Part shown: positions 44,215 through 53,429 of the stretch, in pieces
Position numbering within the stretch: the stretch's first letter is position 1
Layout of the letters: the number at the start of each line of letters is the position of its first letter
Source: Sphingopyxis sp. H050
Lineage (GTDB): Bacteria > Pseudomonadota > Alphaproteobacteria > Sphingomonadales > Sphingomonadaceae
Direction: 5' to 3'
Assembly: GCF_001468265.1 (NCBI RefSeq)
Contig: NZ_LNRZ01000003.1
Location: forward strand, 434,001 to 498,000
DNA length: 64,000 nucleotides
Program-made: the position numbers and the translations under genes
The notes under the pieces: model-generated
Databases searched by the model: none
What the model was told of the DNA's origin: nothing
What the model saw: the letters and a program-made list of their open reading frames with translations, nothing else

Positions 44215-45009
44215 ATGACTCAGCGTTCCCCCTTGCGCGCGACGACGCGCCTGCTCGCCGCCGCTCTCGTGATTTCACCCCTGCTCGCGGCCTGTGCCGG
44301 CGGCAGCGGGGTCAAGAAGGACACGCGCTACGTCGCGCGCGACGTCAACACGCTGTACCGCGCGGCGCAGGATCGCCTCGACCGCGGCAATTATCAGGTC
44401 GCGGCGGCGCTGTTCGACGAGGTCGAGCGCCAGCATCCCTATTCGCCCTGGGCGCGCCGCGCGCAGCTGATGAGCAGCTTCAGCTATTATATGGACCGCG
44501 AATATACCCCGGCGATCGAGGCGGCGCAGCGCTTCCTCGCGATCCATCCGGGCAACAAGGACGCGCCTTACGCCTATTATCTGATCGGGCTCAGCTATTA
44601 TGAGCAGATCAGCGACGTCACCCGCGACCAGAAGATCACGCAGCAGGCGCTAGCCGCGCTCGGCGAGGTGATCCGCCGCTATCCCGACAGCCGCTACGCC
44701 GCCGACGCGCGCCTCAAGGTCGACCTGGTGCAGGATCATCTTGCGGGCAAGGAAATGGAGATCGGCCGTTTCTATCAGCGCAGCTCGAACTGGCTGGCGG
44801 CGTCGATCCGGTTCCGCGAAGTGACGCAGAATTTCCAGACCACCAGCCACACGCCCGAGGCGCTGTATCGCCTGACCGAATGCTATCTCGCACTCGGCAT
44901 TCCCGAGGAAGCGAAGAAGTCGGCGGCCGTGCTCGGCGCCAACTATCCGGGCAGCAAATGGTACGAGCGCGCGTACAAGCTGATGCAGAAGAACGCGCCG
45001 ACCGCCTGA
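44215..45009 (+). CDS. bamD: Outer membrane protein assembly factor BamD
   Basis: A lipoprotein of 264 residues; the lipobox is LLAAC (Cys near residue 27). Five TPR-like repeats follow, with LYRAAQDRLDRGNYQVAAALFDEVERQHPYSPWA as the first. The family signature YYEQISDVTRDQ is in the middle. It is an essential part of the BAM complex that inserts barrel proteins into the outer membrane, attached to its inner leaflet. It precedes recN, the usual neighbour order in alphaproteobacteria. Confidence 0.95.
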   Translation: MTQRSPLRATTRLLAAALVISPLLAACAGGSGVKKDTRYVARDVNTLYRAAQDRLDRGNYQVAAALFDEVERQHPYSPWARRAQLMSSFSYYMDREYTPAIEAAQRFLAIHPGNKDAPYAYYLIGLSYYEQISDVTRDQKITQQALAALGEVIRRYPDSRYAADARLKVDLVQDHLAGKEMEIGRFYQRSSNWLAASIRFREVTQNFQTTSHTPEALYRLTECYLALGIPEEAKKSAAVLGANYPGSKWYERAYKLMQKNAPTA

Positions 45010-45056
45010 TTGCGCTGCGCGTAGATTCGCATTTTGTTCTGCGGTAAGAGCGGGAC

Positions 45057-46739
45057 ATGCTGACGGCCCTGTCCATCGCCAATATCGTTCTGATCGAACG
45101 GCTCGACCTCGATTTCGAGGCCGGGCTGGGCGTGCTCACGGGCGAGACGGGCGCGGGCAAGTCGATCCTGCTCGACGCGCTGGGCCTCGCGCTCGGGATG
45201 CGCGCCGACAGCGCGCTGGTGCGGCAGGGGACCGACAAGGCGCAAGTGACGGCCAGCTTCACGCCGCCCGCCGCCGGAACCGCGCTCGCGGCGCTGCTTG
45301 CCGAAAATGAGATCGGGCTGGAAGCGGGCGAGCCGCTGCTGATCCGCCGCATGCTGAAGGCCGATGGCGGCAGCCGCGCCTTCCTCAACGACCAGCCCTG
45401 TTCGGCGGCGCTGCTGCGCGAGGTCGGCAGCCATCTGGTCGAGATCCACGGCCAGCACGACGATCGCGGTCTGCTCGCGCCCGCGGGGCACCGCGCGCTG
45501 CTCGATGCCTATGCGCGCGCCGACACCGGCGCGGTCGCGGCGGCGCATGCCGCGTGGCGCGCCGCCGAAGACAGGCTCGCTGCCGCGCGGGCCGCAATAT
45601 CGGAAGCAGAGCGCGACCGCGAATGGCTCGAGCATTGCGTCGCCGAACTGCAGGCGCTGAACCCGCAGCCGGGCGAAGAGGCCGAACTCGCCGAGGCGCG
45701 CGCCGCGATGCAGAAGGGCGAGAAGATCGCCGGCGACCTCGGCACGATCATGGAGGCGTTCGACGGCAGCGACGGCGGCCCGGCGCTGCTCCGCGGCGCG
45801 GCGCGGCGGCTCGACCGGCTTGCCGGCGACCATCCGCTGCTCGCCGAAGCGCTCGCCAGCCTCGACCGCGCGATCATCGAGGCCGACGAGGCGGAGACCA
45901 AGCTAAACGAAGCCGCGCGCGCAATGGAATATGATCCCGAGCGGCTGGAGGCGACCGAGACGCGGCTGTTCGAGCTGCGCGCGATGGCCCGAAAGCATGG
46001 CTGTCAGCCCGACGAACTCGCCGCACTGGTGGGCGACCTCGCCGCGCGGCTCGACGCGATCGAGGGTGGCAGCGCGGGGATCGCCAAGCTCGAAGCGGCG
46101 GTGGCTGAGACGGCGGCCGCCTATACCCACGCCGCGACCGCGCTCTCCGACCTGCGCGCCAAGGCGGCGACGCGGCTCGACGCGGCGGTGGCGGGCGAGC
46201 TCGTTCCGCTCAAGCTCGACGCCGCGCGCTTCCAAACGGCCGTCGAGCGGCTCCCGGCCGAGCGCTGGGGCGCCGACGGGATCGACCGCGTCGAATTCCT
46301 GATCGCCACCAACCCCGGCGCGCCCTTCGCGCCGCTCGCAAAGATCGCCTCGGGCGGCGAACTGTCGCGCTTCATCCTCGCGCTGAAGGTCGCGCTCGCG
46401 GAGGAGGGGGGCGCCGAGACGATCATCTTCGACGAGATCGATCGCGGCGTCGGCGGCGCGGTGGCTTCGGCGATCGGCGAACGCCTCGCGCGCCTGTCGC
46501 GGGGAGCGGGACGGGGTGGGAACAAGCAATTGCTTGCGGTCACGCACAGCCCGCAGGTTGCGGCAAAAGGCGTGTCGCACTTCATCATCGCCAAATCGAG
46601 CGAAGGCATTGTCACGCGCACCAGCGTCCACGCGCTGGACGAAGCCGGCCGCCGCGAAGAAATCGCGCGCATGCTGTCGGGCGCCGAGGTCACGGAAGAA
46701 GCCCGCGCGCAGGCCGAAAGATTGCTGGAAACGATATGA
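45057..46739 (+). CDS. recN: DNA repair protein RecN
   Basis: An SMC-like ATPase of 560 residues. Walker A is GETGAGKS (29-36), the Q-loop region is EIHGQHDDRGLL, and the signature motif is IASGGELSRFILALKVAL. Walker B is IIFDEIDRGVGG, and the H-loop region is LAVTHSPQVAA. The central 200 residues are coiled-coil (about 160-360). It acts in double-strand break repair with RecA. Its stop overlaps the start of a dioxygenase-like gene. Confidence 0.97.
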   Translation: MLTALSIANIVLIERLDLDFEAGLGVLTGETGAGKSILLDALGLALGMRADSALVRQGTDKAQVTASFTPPAAGTALAALLAENEIGLEAGEPLLIRRMLKADGGSRAFLNDQPCSAALLREVGSHLVEIHGQHDDRGLLAPAGHRALLDAYARADTGAVAAAHAAWRAAEDRLAAARAAISEAERDREWLEHCVAELQALNPQPGEEAELAEARAAMQKGEKIAGDLGTIMEAFDGSDGGPALLRGAARRLDRLAGDHPLLAEALASLDRAIIEADEAETKLNEAARAMEYDPERLEATETRLFELRAMARKHGCQPDELAALVGDLAARLDAIEGGSAGIAKLEAAVAETAAAYTHAATALSDLRAKAATRLDAAVAGELVPLKLDAARFQTAVERLPAERWGADGIDRVEFLIATNPGAPFAPLAKIASGGELSRFILALKVALAEEGGAETIIFDEIDRGVGGAVASAIGERLARLSRGAGRGGNKQLLAVTHSPQVAAKGVSHFIIAKSSEGIVTRTSVHALDEAGRREEIARMLSGAEVTEEARAQAERLLETI

Positions 46740-47395
46740 CAGGGCAGGCGGAACGCTATCGGGATGAGGGCTATCTCGCGCTGCCGGGCTTCGTGCCCAC
46801 CGACGTGACACACGCACTGCTCGGCATGATGAAGGGCGATCTGATGCGTGGCGGCGTGTCGTTCGACCGGCTGAAGCGCAAGCATGCTTTGCTCGCGGCC
46901 GAGGCGGTCGAGATATACGGCCGGCAATATCTGCCGCTCTCGACCTTTCTTTGGGGCATGACCCCTGCGGTCAGCGCGCTCGTCGGCACGCAGCTCAAGC
47001 CCTCCTATTGCTATTTCCGCATGTACCGTGCGGGCGACGTCTGCCGCGTCCATTCGGACCGCTACGCCTGCGAGCACAGCCTGTCGCTGTTGCTCGCCGC
47101 GAGCGACGACAAGGCCTGGCCGCTCGAGGTCGGGTCGCAGCATATCGAAACCCCGCGCGAGCGCGCCGATCCCGATTTCGGCGACGAGGCCTATGGCTCG
47201 GTGCCGATGCTTCCGGGCGATGCGGTGCTCTATCAGGGCGTCCATCGGCTGCACGGTCGCACCCAGCCGAACCCCAACCGCTGGTCGGCGCATCTTTTCC
47301 TGCACTGGGTCGATCCCGCCGGGCCCTATGCCGAGCATGCGATGGAGGGGGTCAATATCCCCGCGACCGAAATGCTGGCGATGGAACAGGCCTGA
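46736..47395 (+). CDS. Putative 2OG-Fe(II) dioxygenase-like protein
   Basis: A protein of 219 residues with a double-stranded beta-helix pattern. Candidate iron ligands are H106 and D108 (VHSDRY) and H170 or H173 (YQGVHRLHGR), followed by R175 or R183 for 2-oxoglutarate. The N terminus RYRDEGYLALPGFVP resembles phytanoyl-CoA dioxygenase-like proteins. No biochemical role is known and iron binding is inferred. It starts on the recN stop (ATGA), so it is coupled to a DNA repair gene, and is followed 7 bases later by a GNAT gene. Confidence 0.6.
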   Translation: MTGQAERYRDEGYLALPGFVPTDVTHALLGMMKGDLMRGGVSFDRLKRKHALLAAEAVEIYGRQYLPLSTFLWGMTPAVSALVGTQLKPSYCYFRMYRAGDVCRVHSDRYACEHSLSLLLAASDDKAWPLEVGSQHIETPRERADPDFGDEAYGSVPMLPGDAVLYQGVHRLHGRTQPNPNRWSAHLFLHWVDPAGPYAEHAMEGVNIPATEMLAMEQA

Positions 47396-47402
47396 CCCAC
47401 CG

Positions 47403-48101
47403 ATGGCGCACCCGCTCGACCGGCCGATCTGGAGCATGCTGACCGGGCGGCAGGCGCATCTTGCCGAGGGCGATTACCGCGCGCTGCGCATCGATCGCGG
47501 CTATGGCGTGTTCGGCGTCGCCGCCGATACCGGTGCAGCGGCGCAGGCGGCGCTGGCGGCGCTCGTTCCCGAGCAGGGCGAACTGTGGATGGTCGAGGAC
47601 GAACCTTGGCCGTTGCCGCCCGGTACGCGCGAGGTGAAGCGCGCCGTCCTGGCGCAGATGGTTGCCGAAGGACCCCCGCCCGAAGCGAACCCCGGCGAGC
47701 CCGACATGATCGCGCTCGGCGACGCCGACGCGGCTGACATGGCGGCGCTCGCCGATCATGCCAGGCCGGGACCATGGGGCCCGACGACGCATCGCTACGG
47801 TCCTTTCTTCGGAATCCGCGACAAGGGCCGCCTGCTCGCGATGGCGGGGCAGCGCATCCTCGTTCCCGGCATGGCCGAGGTGAGCGGGGTATCGACGTGG
47901 GAGGACTGCCGCGGGCGCGGCTATGCGCGCGCGCTTATCGGCCATGTCATGCGCGCGATGGTGTCGCGCGGCGAGCAGCCCTTTCTTCACAGCTATGCCG
48001 ACAACGCCGGCGCGATTGCGCTTTATGAATCGCTCGGCTTCCGTATCCGGCGCGAGGTGCATGTGCTGGCCGTCGAGCGCCTCGCCCGGCCCGCCGCCTG
48101 A
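47403..48101 (+). CDS. GNAT family N-acetyltransferase
   Basis: A protein of 232 residues with an N-terminal region of about 95 residues and a GNAT domain in the second half. The acetyl-CoA pyrophosphate loop is CRGRGYARALI (about 169-179), followed by FLHSYADNAGAIALYESLGFRIRRE. The substrate is unknown. Start ATG 47403 gives MAHPLDRPIW. It is probably co-transcribed with recN and the dioxygenase-like gene. Its stop is adjacent to the stop of the convergent small membrane protein. Confidence 0.82.
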   Translation: MAHPLDRPIWSMLTGRQAHLAEGDYRALRIDRGYGVFGVAADTGAAAQAALAALVPEQGELWMVEDEPWPLPPGTREVKRAVLAQMVAEGPPPEANPGEPDMIALGDADAADMAALADHARPGPWGPTTHRYGPFFGIRDKGRLLAMAGQRILVPGMAEVSGVSTWEDCRGRGYARALIGHVMRAMVSRGEQPFLHSYADNAGAIALYESLGFRIRREVHVLAVERLARPAA

Positions 48102-48338
48102 TCAGCGCAGCTTGTCGCGGTTCGCGTAGAGCAACGCCGCCAGCACCGCCGCCGACCCGACGCCGATCCCCGCCGCAGCCTTCCAGCCGATCTTCTTGCC
48201 GCTCTTTGCCGCGGCTTCCCGGTCGGCTGCTTCGGTCGCTTCGGCGGCCGCCTTCTGCGCCTGAAGCTCACGCGCAGCGCGCAACACTTCATTTTCCTCT
48301 TCGTCCTGAGGCGGCGGGGGAGCTTGGTCGGTCATCAC
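48102..48338 (-). CDS. Small membrane protein of unknown function
   Basis: A protein of 78 residues that I do not recognise. The N-terminal half is charged and helical (Glu/Ala-rich, about 12-47, possibly a short coiled coil). A single transmembrane helix (about 54-70) and a short basic end (NRDKLR) follow. It lies 12 bases downstream of the ald stop on the same strand and may be read with it. Two adjacent ATGs (48338, 48335) could start it. Confidence 0.6.
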   Translation of the reverse strand: MMTDQAPPPPQDEEENEVLRAARELQAQKAAAEATEAADREAAAKSGKKIGWKAAAGIGVGSAAVLAALLYANRDKLR

Positions 48339-48350
48339 ACTAAGTCCTTG

Positions 48351-49469
48351 TTATCCGGCGAGCGCCTGATCGACAGGCACATAGTCCGTTCCGACCGCTT
48401 CGGCGACGGCTTCGAACGTCACCTTACCATTCCAGACGTTGAGTCCCTGCGCAAGATGCTCGTCGCGTTTCAGCGCCTCTTTCCACCCCAGGTCGGCGAT
48501 ACGCAGCGCGTGGGGCAGGGTGACGTTGTTGAGCGCATAGGTGCTGGTGCGCGCGACCGCGCCCGGCATGTTGGCGACCGCATAATGGACGATGCCGTCG
48601 ACGACATAGGTCGGGTCGGCGTGCGTGGTCGCATGGCTCGTCTCGAAGCAGCCGCCCTGGTCGATCGCGACGTCGACCAGCACCGATCCGGGGCGCATCG
48701 TCTTCAGCATGTCACGGCTCACCAGCTTCGGCGCCTCGGCGCCGGGGATCAGCACCGCGCCGATGACGAGATCGGCCTCGGCAACGCATTCGGCGAGGTT
48801 CGCGCGGTTGGAAAAGCGCGTCTTCGCGCGCGCCTCGAAGAAGGTGCCGACGCGCTCGAGCACTTCGGGGTCGCGGTCGAGGATGGTGACGTCGGCGCCG
48901 AGGCCCGCCGCCATCTGCGCCGCGTTGAAGCCGACGACGCCGCCGCCGATCACGCACACCTTGCCGGGCGCGACGCCGGGGACGCCGCCCAGGAGCACCC
49001 CGCGGCCGCCATGCGCCTTTTCGAGCGCGGTGGCGCCGGCCTGGATCGACATGCGGCCTGCGACCTGGCTCATCGGCTTCAGCAGCGGCAGGCCGCCATG
49101 CGGGGAGGTCACGGTTTCATAGGCGATACAGATCGCGCCCGATTTCATGAGGTCGAGCGTCTGTTCGGGATCGGGCGCGAGGTGGAGATAGGTGTAGAGA
49201 ATCTGCCCCGGGCGCAGCATCGCGCGCTCGACGGGCTGGGGCTCCTTGACCTTCACCACCATCTCGCAGGTCGCGAAGATTTCCTCGGCGGTCTGCACGA
49301 TCTCGGCACCGGCTTCGACATAATAGCGGTCATGAGCGCCGATGCCTTCGCCGGCGCCGGTCTGGACCAGGACGCGATGGCCGTGGACCACGAGCTCGCG
49401 CGCGCTTTCGGGCGTCAGGCCGACGCGATATTCGTGATTCTTGATTTCCTTGGGGGTGCCGATGATCAT
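48351..49469 (-). CDS. ald: Alanine dehydrogenase
   Basis: A protein of 372 residues, the usual family length. Active-site residues R15, K75, H96 and D270 all fall at the positions numbered in known alanine dehydrogenases. The NAD-binding motif is [19 protein letters not shown] (about 173-191). It interconverts L-alanine and pyruvate plus ammonia with NAD. The start at 49469 follows GGAGAG; a frame running further upstream lacks homology. It diverges from an Lrp/AsnC-type regulator, a common arrangement in which the regulator controls ald. Confidence 0.96.
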   Translation of the reverse strand: MIIGTPKEIKNHEYRVGLTPESARELVVHGHRVLVQTGAGEGIGAHDRYYVEAGAEIVQTAEEIFATCEMVVKVKEPQPVERAMLRPGQILYTYLHLAPDPEQTLDLMKSGAICIAYETVTSPHGGLPLLKPMSQVAGRMSIQAGATALEKAHGGRGVLLGGVPGVAPGKVCVIGGGVVGFNAAQMAAGLGADVTILDRDPEVLERVGTFFEARAKTRFSNRANLAECVAEADLVIGAVLIPGAEAPKLVSRDMLKTMRPGSVLVDVAIDQGGCFETSHATTHADPTYVVDGIVHYAVANMPGAVARTSTYALNNVTLPHALRIADLGWKEALKRDEHLAQGLNVWNGKVTFEAVAEAVGTDYVPVDQALAG

Positions 49470-49582
49470 CTTCGCTCTCCATCGCGGGACCGGGCCGTCA
49501 CAGGCCGGGGCCGATGCCGCGGGCTTATAGCAGAAAGCGCGCGCGAGGTGCTTGCATATGCTCGCCGCTCGATCGATACAGA

Positions 49583-49597
49583 TGCACATATTTTGCA
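49583..49597. promoter_or_regulatory. Lrp-type operator between ald and its regulator
   Basis: TGCACATATTTTGCA is a 15-bp imperfect dyad with an AT-rich centre, like Lrp/AsnC-family sites. It lies 22 bases before the regulator start. A second small palindrome, GCATATGC, lies at 49554-49561, about three helical turns away, which suits cooperative binding of an octameric regulator. Confidence 0.5.
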
Positions 49598-49619
49598 CCA
49601 ATCAGGTAAATGGCGCACG

Positions 49620-50093
49620 ATGCTTGATCGAATTGACAGTAAATTGCTTGAGTTGCTGCAGCGCGACGGGCCGCGCCCGACCGCCGAACTCGGCGAGATC
49701 GTCGGCCTGTCGGCGTCGGCGTGCCACCGACGGATCCGCGCGCTCGAGACCGGCGGCTATATCACCGGCTATACTGCGCGGCTGAACCCCGAACGGATCG
49801 GCCTCGGCCTCGACGTCTTCGTCGATATCAGCCTGACCTCGCAGAGCGAGGAAGCGCTGACCGCGTTCGAGGCGGCCGTCAAAAGCTTCGACGAAATCCT
49901 CGAATGCCAGCTGCTGTCGGGGGCGTCGGACTATCGCCTGCGCGTCGCGGCGCGCAACGTCGCCGACTTCGACCGGCTGCACCGCCACTGCCTGTCACGC
50001 CTGCCCGGCGTCGCGTCGATGCACAGCGCCTTCGCGCTGCGCACGATCAAGGCGTTCGAAGGCTACCCGATCCAGCACGAAGAGCGCCGCTGA
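49620..50093 (+). CDS. Lrp/AsnC-family transcriptional regulator
   Basis: A protein of 157 residues. The N-terminal winged helix-turn-helix is [21 protein letters not shown] with recognition helix [18 protein letters not shown]. The C-terminal RAM ligand domain runs from about 65 to 150. It likely binds an amino acid, with alanine favoured by context, and controls ald and perhaps itself. A short dyad in the intergenic region fits the family's operator type. The start is ATG 49620; the ribosome site is weak. Confidence 0.9.
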   Translation: MLDRIDSKLLELLQRDGPRPTAELGEIVGLSASACHRRIRALETGGYITGYTARLNPERIGLGLDVFVDISLTSQSEEALTAFEAAVKSFDEILECQLLSGASDYRLRVAARNVADFDRLHRHCLSRLPGVASMHSAFALRTIKAFEGYPIQHEERR

Positions 50094-50108
50094 ACGCCCC
50101 AGAATCCC

Positions 50109-50131
50109 GGGCGCCGGTTAACGCCCCTTTT
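50109..50131 (+). terminator. Weak terminator after the Lrp-type gene
   Basis: GGGCG (50109-50113) pairs with CGCCC (50122-50126) around an 8-base loop, followed by CTTTTA. The stem is only 5 bp, so efficiency is doubtful. Confidence 0.4.
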
Positions 50132-50224
50132 ACCATCTTCCCCGCATATCCCGGTGACAAGTTTCGCGGACGATCTGGGACGGCAGATTCCATACGTCCG
50201 AAGATGGGTCAGGGAAGCAGGATC

Positions 50225-51577
50225 ATGGCGAAGGAAAATCCGATTCATAAGCAGCAGATCGATCCGGTGCTGATGGCCGATCGCTTCCCCTTCTACGATC
50301 TCGACGGTCGCCTCGCCGCCGACGCCGCCGAAATCTATGGCATCATCGCGGGCCGCGAAGAGCATATCGCGCGCGCCTATTGGGACGCCTTCAACGCGCT
50401 GCCCGGCATCGAGCGCAAGGTCGAGGGCGAGCTGCTCGCATCCTATGTGAAGGGCAGCGCGCGCCACACCGAAACCAAATATCGCGACGCCGCCGGGCAG
50501 GAGGTTGCGACGATCGCCTGTCAGAACACGCATATGGCGCGCCGCGTGAAGCTGCCGCTCGCCTCGGTCATGTCGTGCATCGCCGAGAGTCTGCGCCTGA
50601 CGATCGAATTCGTCATCGACGCCTGTTCGGGTGACACGCAGCGTCAGGCGCGGCTGACGAGCGCGATCAACCGGCTTGCGCTGCTCGAGTTCGACATCAT
50701 GCAGCGCTATGCCACCAAGCTCGACCGGGCGGTCATCTCGACCGAGCGCCAGTCGCTCGCGGGCGACTTCGACCGCTCGATCGCCTCGCTGGTGCAGGAT
50801 ACCGATCTGGCGCGCGAACAGCTGTCGAAGCAGGCCGCCTCGGCCGATCAGGCCGCGAAGGGCATGATCGCCAAGACCAGCGAAGTCGCCGCCGCGTCCG
50901 AACAATCTGCGATCGCCATGCGCGAGGCCGCCTCGACCGCCGCGGGCCTGATCCGCGCTATCGAGGACGCGCGCAGCGAAGTCGAAGCCTCGGCCAGCGT
51001 CGCGACGCGCGCCTCCGAACAGGCGGGCGAAGCCGTCGCCATGTCCGAAGCCTTGTCGCGCCACGCCGAATCGATCGAATCGATCCTGGGCCTGATCCGC
51101 GAGATCGCGGGCCAGACCAACCTCCTCGCCCTGAACGCCACCATCGAGGCCGCGCGCGCGGGCGAATCGGGCCGCGGCTTCGCGGTCGTCGCGCAGGAGG
51201 TGAAGAGCCTCGCCAACGAAACCGCGCGTGCGACCGACGACATCGCGGGCAAGATCACCGCGATCCAGCAGGCGACCCGCGGTTCGGTCGCCGCGAACCA
51301 GTCGATCCAGCATACCGTGCTCGAAGTCCAGCAGTCGGCGCAGCGCATTCGCGACGCGATGGACGCGCAGGCGCAGACCGTCACCTCGATCACCGCCGCG
51401 GTCGACGAAACCGCCCTCGCCGCCGATTCGATGTCCTCGACAATCGCGTCGATCAGAAATGATTCGGGCATGGTCGCGGGCGAGATCAGCACGCTCAGCC
51501 AGGAATTCGCCAAGATGGGCGACCGCCTCCAGTCGCTGGAAAAGGCCGCGAGCGAGTTCAGCCGCCGGGTCGCCTGA
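50225..51577 (+). CDS. Soluble globin-coupled methyl-accepting chemotaxis-type sensor
   Basis: A protein of 450 residues without transmembrane helices. Residues about 20-170 fit a protoglobin sensor domain, with the likely proximal haem ligand H103 in [13 protein letters not shown] coiled-coil linker follows. The MCP signalling hairpin lies around 285-345, with [23 protein letters not shown] and [14 protein letters not shown]. Such HemAT-like proteins sense oxygen or related gases through haem and act on a CheA kinase. No che genes lie nearby. ATG 50225 is preferred because AGGGAAGCAGG precedes it; ATG 50204 would add seven residues. Confidence 0.85.
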   Translation: MAKENPIHKQQIDPVLMADRFPFYDLDGRLAADAAEIYGIIAGREEHIARAYWDAFNALPGIERKVEGELLASYVKGSARHTETKYRDAAGQEVATIACQNTHMARRVKLPLASVMSCIAESLRLTIEFVIDACSGDTQRQARLTSAINRLALLEFDIMQRYATKLDRAVISTERQSLAGDFDRSIASLVQDTDLAREQLSKQAASADQAAKGMIAKTSEVAAASEQSAIAMREAASTAAGLIRAIEDARSEVEASASVATRASEQAGEAVAMSEALSRHAESIESILGLIREIAGQTNLLALNATIEAARAGESGRGFAVVAQEVKSLANETARATDDIAGKITAIQQATRGSVAANQSIQHTVLEVQQSAQRIRDAMDAQAQTVTSITAAVDETALAADSMSSTIASIRNDSGMVAGEISTLSQEFAKMGDRLQSLEKAASEFSRRVA

Positions 51578-51615
51578 CCTTGGCAAGTGCCGTGCCCCTG
51601 CCCTAAGGCGGGGGG

Positions 51616-52308
51616 ATGACGACCCATATCCTGATCACCGGCGCGAGCCGCGGTATCGGCGCCGCGATCGCCGAAGCGCTGACCGCCGACGCGACGAAAA
51701 TCGTCGCGCTGTCGAGCGCCGATGGCGACCTCGCCGACCCCGCGGCTCCCGGCACGCTCTGGCAGACCAGCCTCGACCGGCTCGATGGCCGCATCGACGT
51801 GCTGATCAACAACGCCGGCATCTTCGAGGCGAACCCGGTCGATGCCGACGACGCCGACTGGCTCGCCGGCTGGGAGCGCACGATGCAGGTGAATCTCACC
51901 GCGAGCGCGCTTTTCTGCCGCCGCGCCGTGCAGCATTGGCACGGCCGCCAATCGGGCGGCCGCATCGTCAACATCGCGAGCCGCGCCGCCTACCGCGGCG
52001 ACAGCCCCGCGCACTGGCATTATGCGGCGTCGAAAGCCGGCATGGTCGCAATGACCAAGACGATCGCGCGCGGCTATGCGAAGGACGGCATCCTCGCCTT
52101 CGCCATCTGTCCGGGCTTCACGATGACCGGCATGGCCGACGAATATCTGGCGAGCCGCGGCGGCGACAAATTGCTCGCCGACATCCCGCTCGGCCGCGTC
52201 GCGATGCCCGATGAGGTCGGCGAGATGGCGCGCTGGTGCGCGCTCGACGCGCCCGCGTCGATGACCGGCGCGGTGCTGGACGTCAACGGCGCGAGCTACG
52301 TCCGCTGA
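51616..52308 (+). CDS. Short-chain dehydrogenase/reductase
   Basis: A protein of 230 residues with the SDR cofactor motif TGASRGIG (about 8-15), the NNAG motif, the catalytic S in NIASRAA and the Y-x-x-x-K site in HYAASKAGM. The C-terminal GAVLDVNGASYVR is usual. The substrate is not predictable. It begins 38 bases after the chemoreceptor gene with AAGGCGGGGG upstream, and ends one base before the prmA start, so it is likely co-transcribed with prmA. Confidence 0.88.
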   Translation: MTTHILITGASRGIGAAIAEALTADATKIVALSSADGDLADPAAPGTLWQTSLDRLDGRIDVLINNAGIFEANPVDADDADWLAGWERTMQVNLTASALFCRRAVQHWHGRQSGGRIVNIASRAAYRGDSPAHWHYAASKAGMVAMTKTIARGYAKDGILAFAICPGFTMTGMADEYLASRGGDKLLADIPLGRVAMPDEVGEMARWCALDAPASMTGAVLDVNGASYVR

Positions 52309-52309
52309 G

Positions 52310-53281
52310 ATGAGCTGGCTCGTCTCGCTCCCCTGTACCCGCGACGAGGCCGAGGCGCTGTCGGGCGAAATTCCCGAACTGGATGTGCTGGCGGAGGCCC
52401 CCGTCGTCGTCACGCGCGAGATCGATGAGGATGCCGGGCTGTGGCAGCTCGACGCCTATGTCGATCTGAAGCCGAGCGCCGCCTTGCTCAAACTGTTGCA
52501 GGCGCTGGTCCCGAGCGCGAAGGGCGCGAAGGCAAGCGTCGAGGAGCTGCCCGAAGAGGATTGGGTCACCCTGTCGCAGCAGGGGCTCGATCCCGTGCAG
52601 GCCGGCCGCTTCTTCGTCCACACCAGCAGCTACGCCGACCGCGTGCCGGCCGGCACGGTGCCCTTCCTGATCGATGCGAGCCAGGCGTTCGGGACCGGCG
52701 GCCACGACACCACCGCGGGCTGCCTCGCCATGCTCGACCGGCTGGCGCGGCAGGGCGCGAGCCCGCGCAACATCGCCGATATCGGCACCGGCACCGGGTT
52801 GCTCGCATTCGCGGCGATGCACCTATGGCCGCGCGCCAAGGTGATCGCGTCGGACATCGATCCCGCGAGCATCATCGTGACCCGCGACAATGCGACGATC
52901 AATGGCGTGCCGCTCGGCCGCGGCGGCGGGCGGCTCGCGCTCGCGGTCGCGCCGGGGACGGATCATCCCGCGATCCGCCACCGCGCGCCTTACGACCTCG
53001 TCATCGCGAACATTCTCGCCGGGCCGCTGATCACGCTCGCGCCCGACATCGGCGCGGCGACCGCGCCCGGCGGCCATGCCATCCTCGCCGGGCTGATCGC
53101 GCGGCAGATGGAGCCGGTGCTTGCCGCCTATCGCGCGCAGGGCTTTCGCCTCGCGGCGCGGGGCGGCAGCGCCGAATGGCCGTGCCTGCTGCTCGTCAAA
53201 CGGCGGCGTTATGGCTGGCGCCGCAAGGAGCGCGCCTTCCACCGGGCAAGCCCGTCGGATGCCAGTTTCGGGAGCTGGTAA
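52310..53281 (+). CDS. prmA: Ribosomal protein L11 methyltransferase
   Basis: A protein of 323 residues. After an N-terminal substrate-binding domain, the SAM motif I is IADIGTGTGLLAFAAMHLW (about 154-172). It is followed by VIASDIDP and the PrmA-type motif NILAGPL (about 232-238), which replaces the NPPY of other N-methyltransferases. TGGHDTTAGCL just before motif I is also diagnostic. It trimethylates ribosomal protein L11. The C-terminal 25 residues are basic and extend beyond the core fold. A palindromic repeat follows the gene. Confidence 0.93.
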   Translation: MSWLVSLPCTRDEAEALSGEIPELDVLAEAPVVVTREIDEDAGLWQLDAYVDLKPSAALLKLLQALVPSAKGAKASVEELPEEDWVTLSQQGLDPVQAGRFFVHTSSYADRVPAGTVPFLIDASQAFGTGGHDTTAGCLAMLDRLARQGASPRNIADIGTGTGLLAFAAMHLWPRAKVIASDIDPASIIVTRDNATINGVPLGRGGGRLALAVAPGTDHPAIRHRAPYDLVIANILAGPLITLAPDIGAATAPGGHAILAGLIARQMEPVLAAYRAQGFRLAARGGSAEWPCLLLVKRRRYGWRRKERAFHRASPSDASFGSW

Positions 53282-53297
53282 GCAAAGCGCCCTTCCT

Positions 53298-53414
53298 CCG
53301 TTCGTCCTGAGCTTGTCGAAGGACCGCTCTTTTTTCGGCGTCAAGAGAAGACAGCCCCCTTCGACTGACTTGTCAGTCGCTCAGGACAGGCTTCGACAAG
53401 CTCAGGACGAACGG
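53298..53414. repeat. RPELVEG palindromic repeat, long variant
   Basis: Outer ends are CCGTTCGTCCTGAGCTTGTC and GACAAGCTCAGGACGAACGG. Unlike the other two copies, the centre carries an extra perfect dyad, CGACTGAC-TT-GTCAGTCG (53362-53379), and a second GCTCAGGAC. It lies between convergent prmA and phhA and could act as a bidirectional terminator. Confidence 0.85.
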
Positions 53415-53429
53415 AAATGAAGGAAGCGC

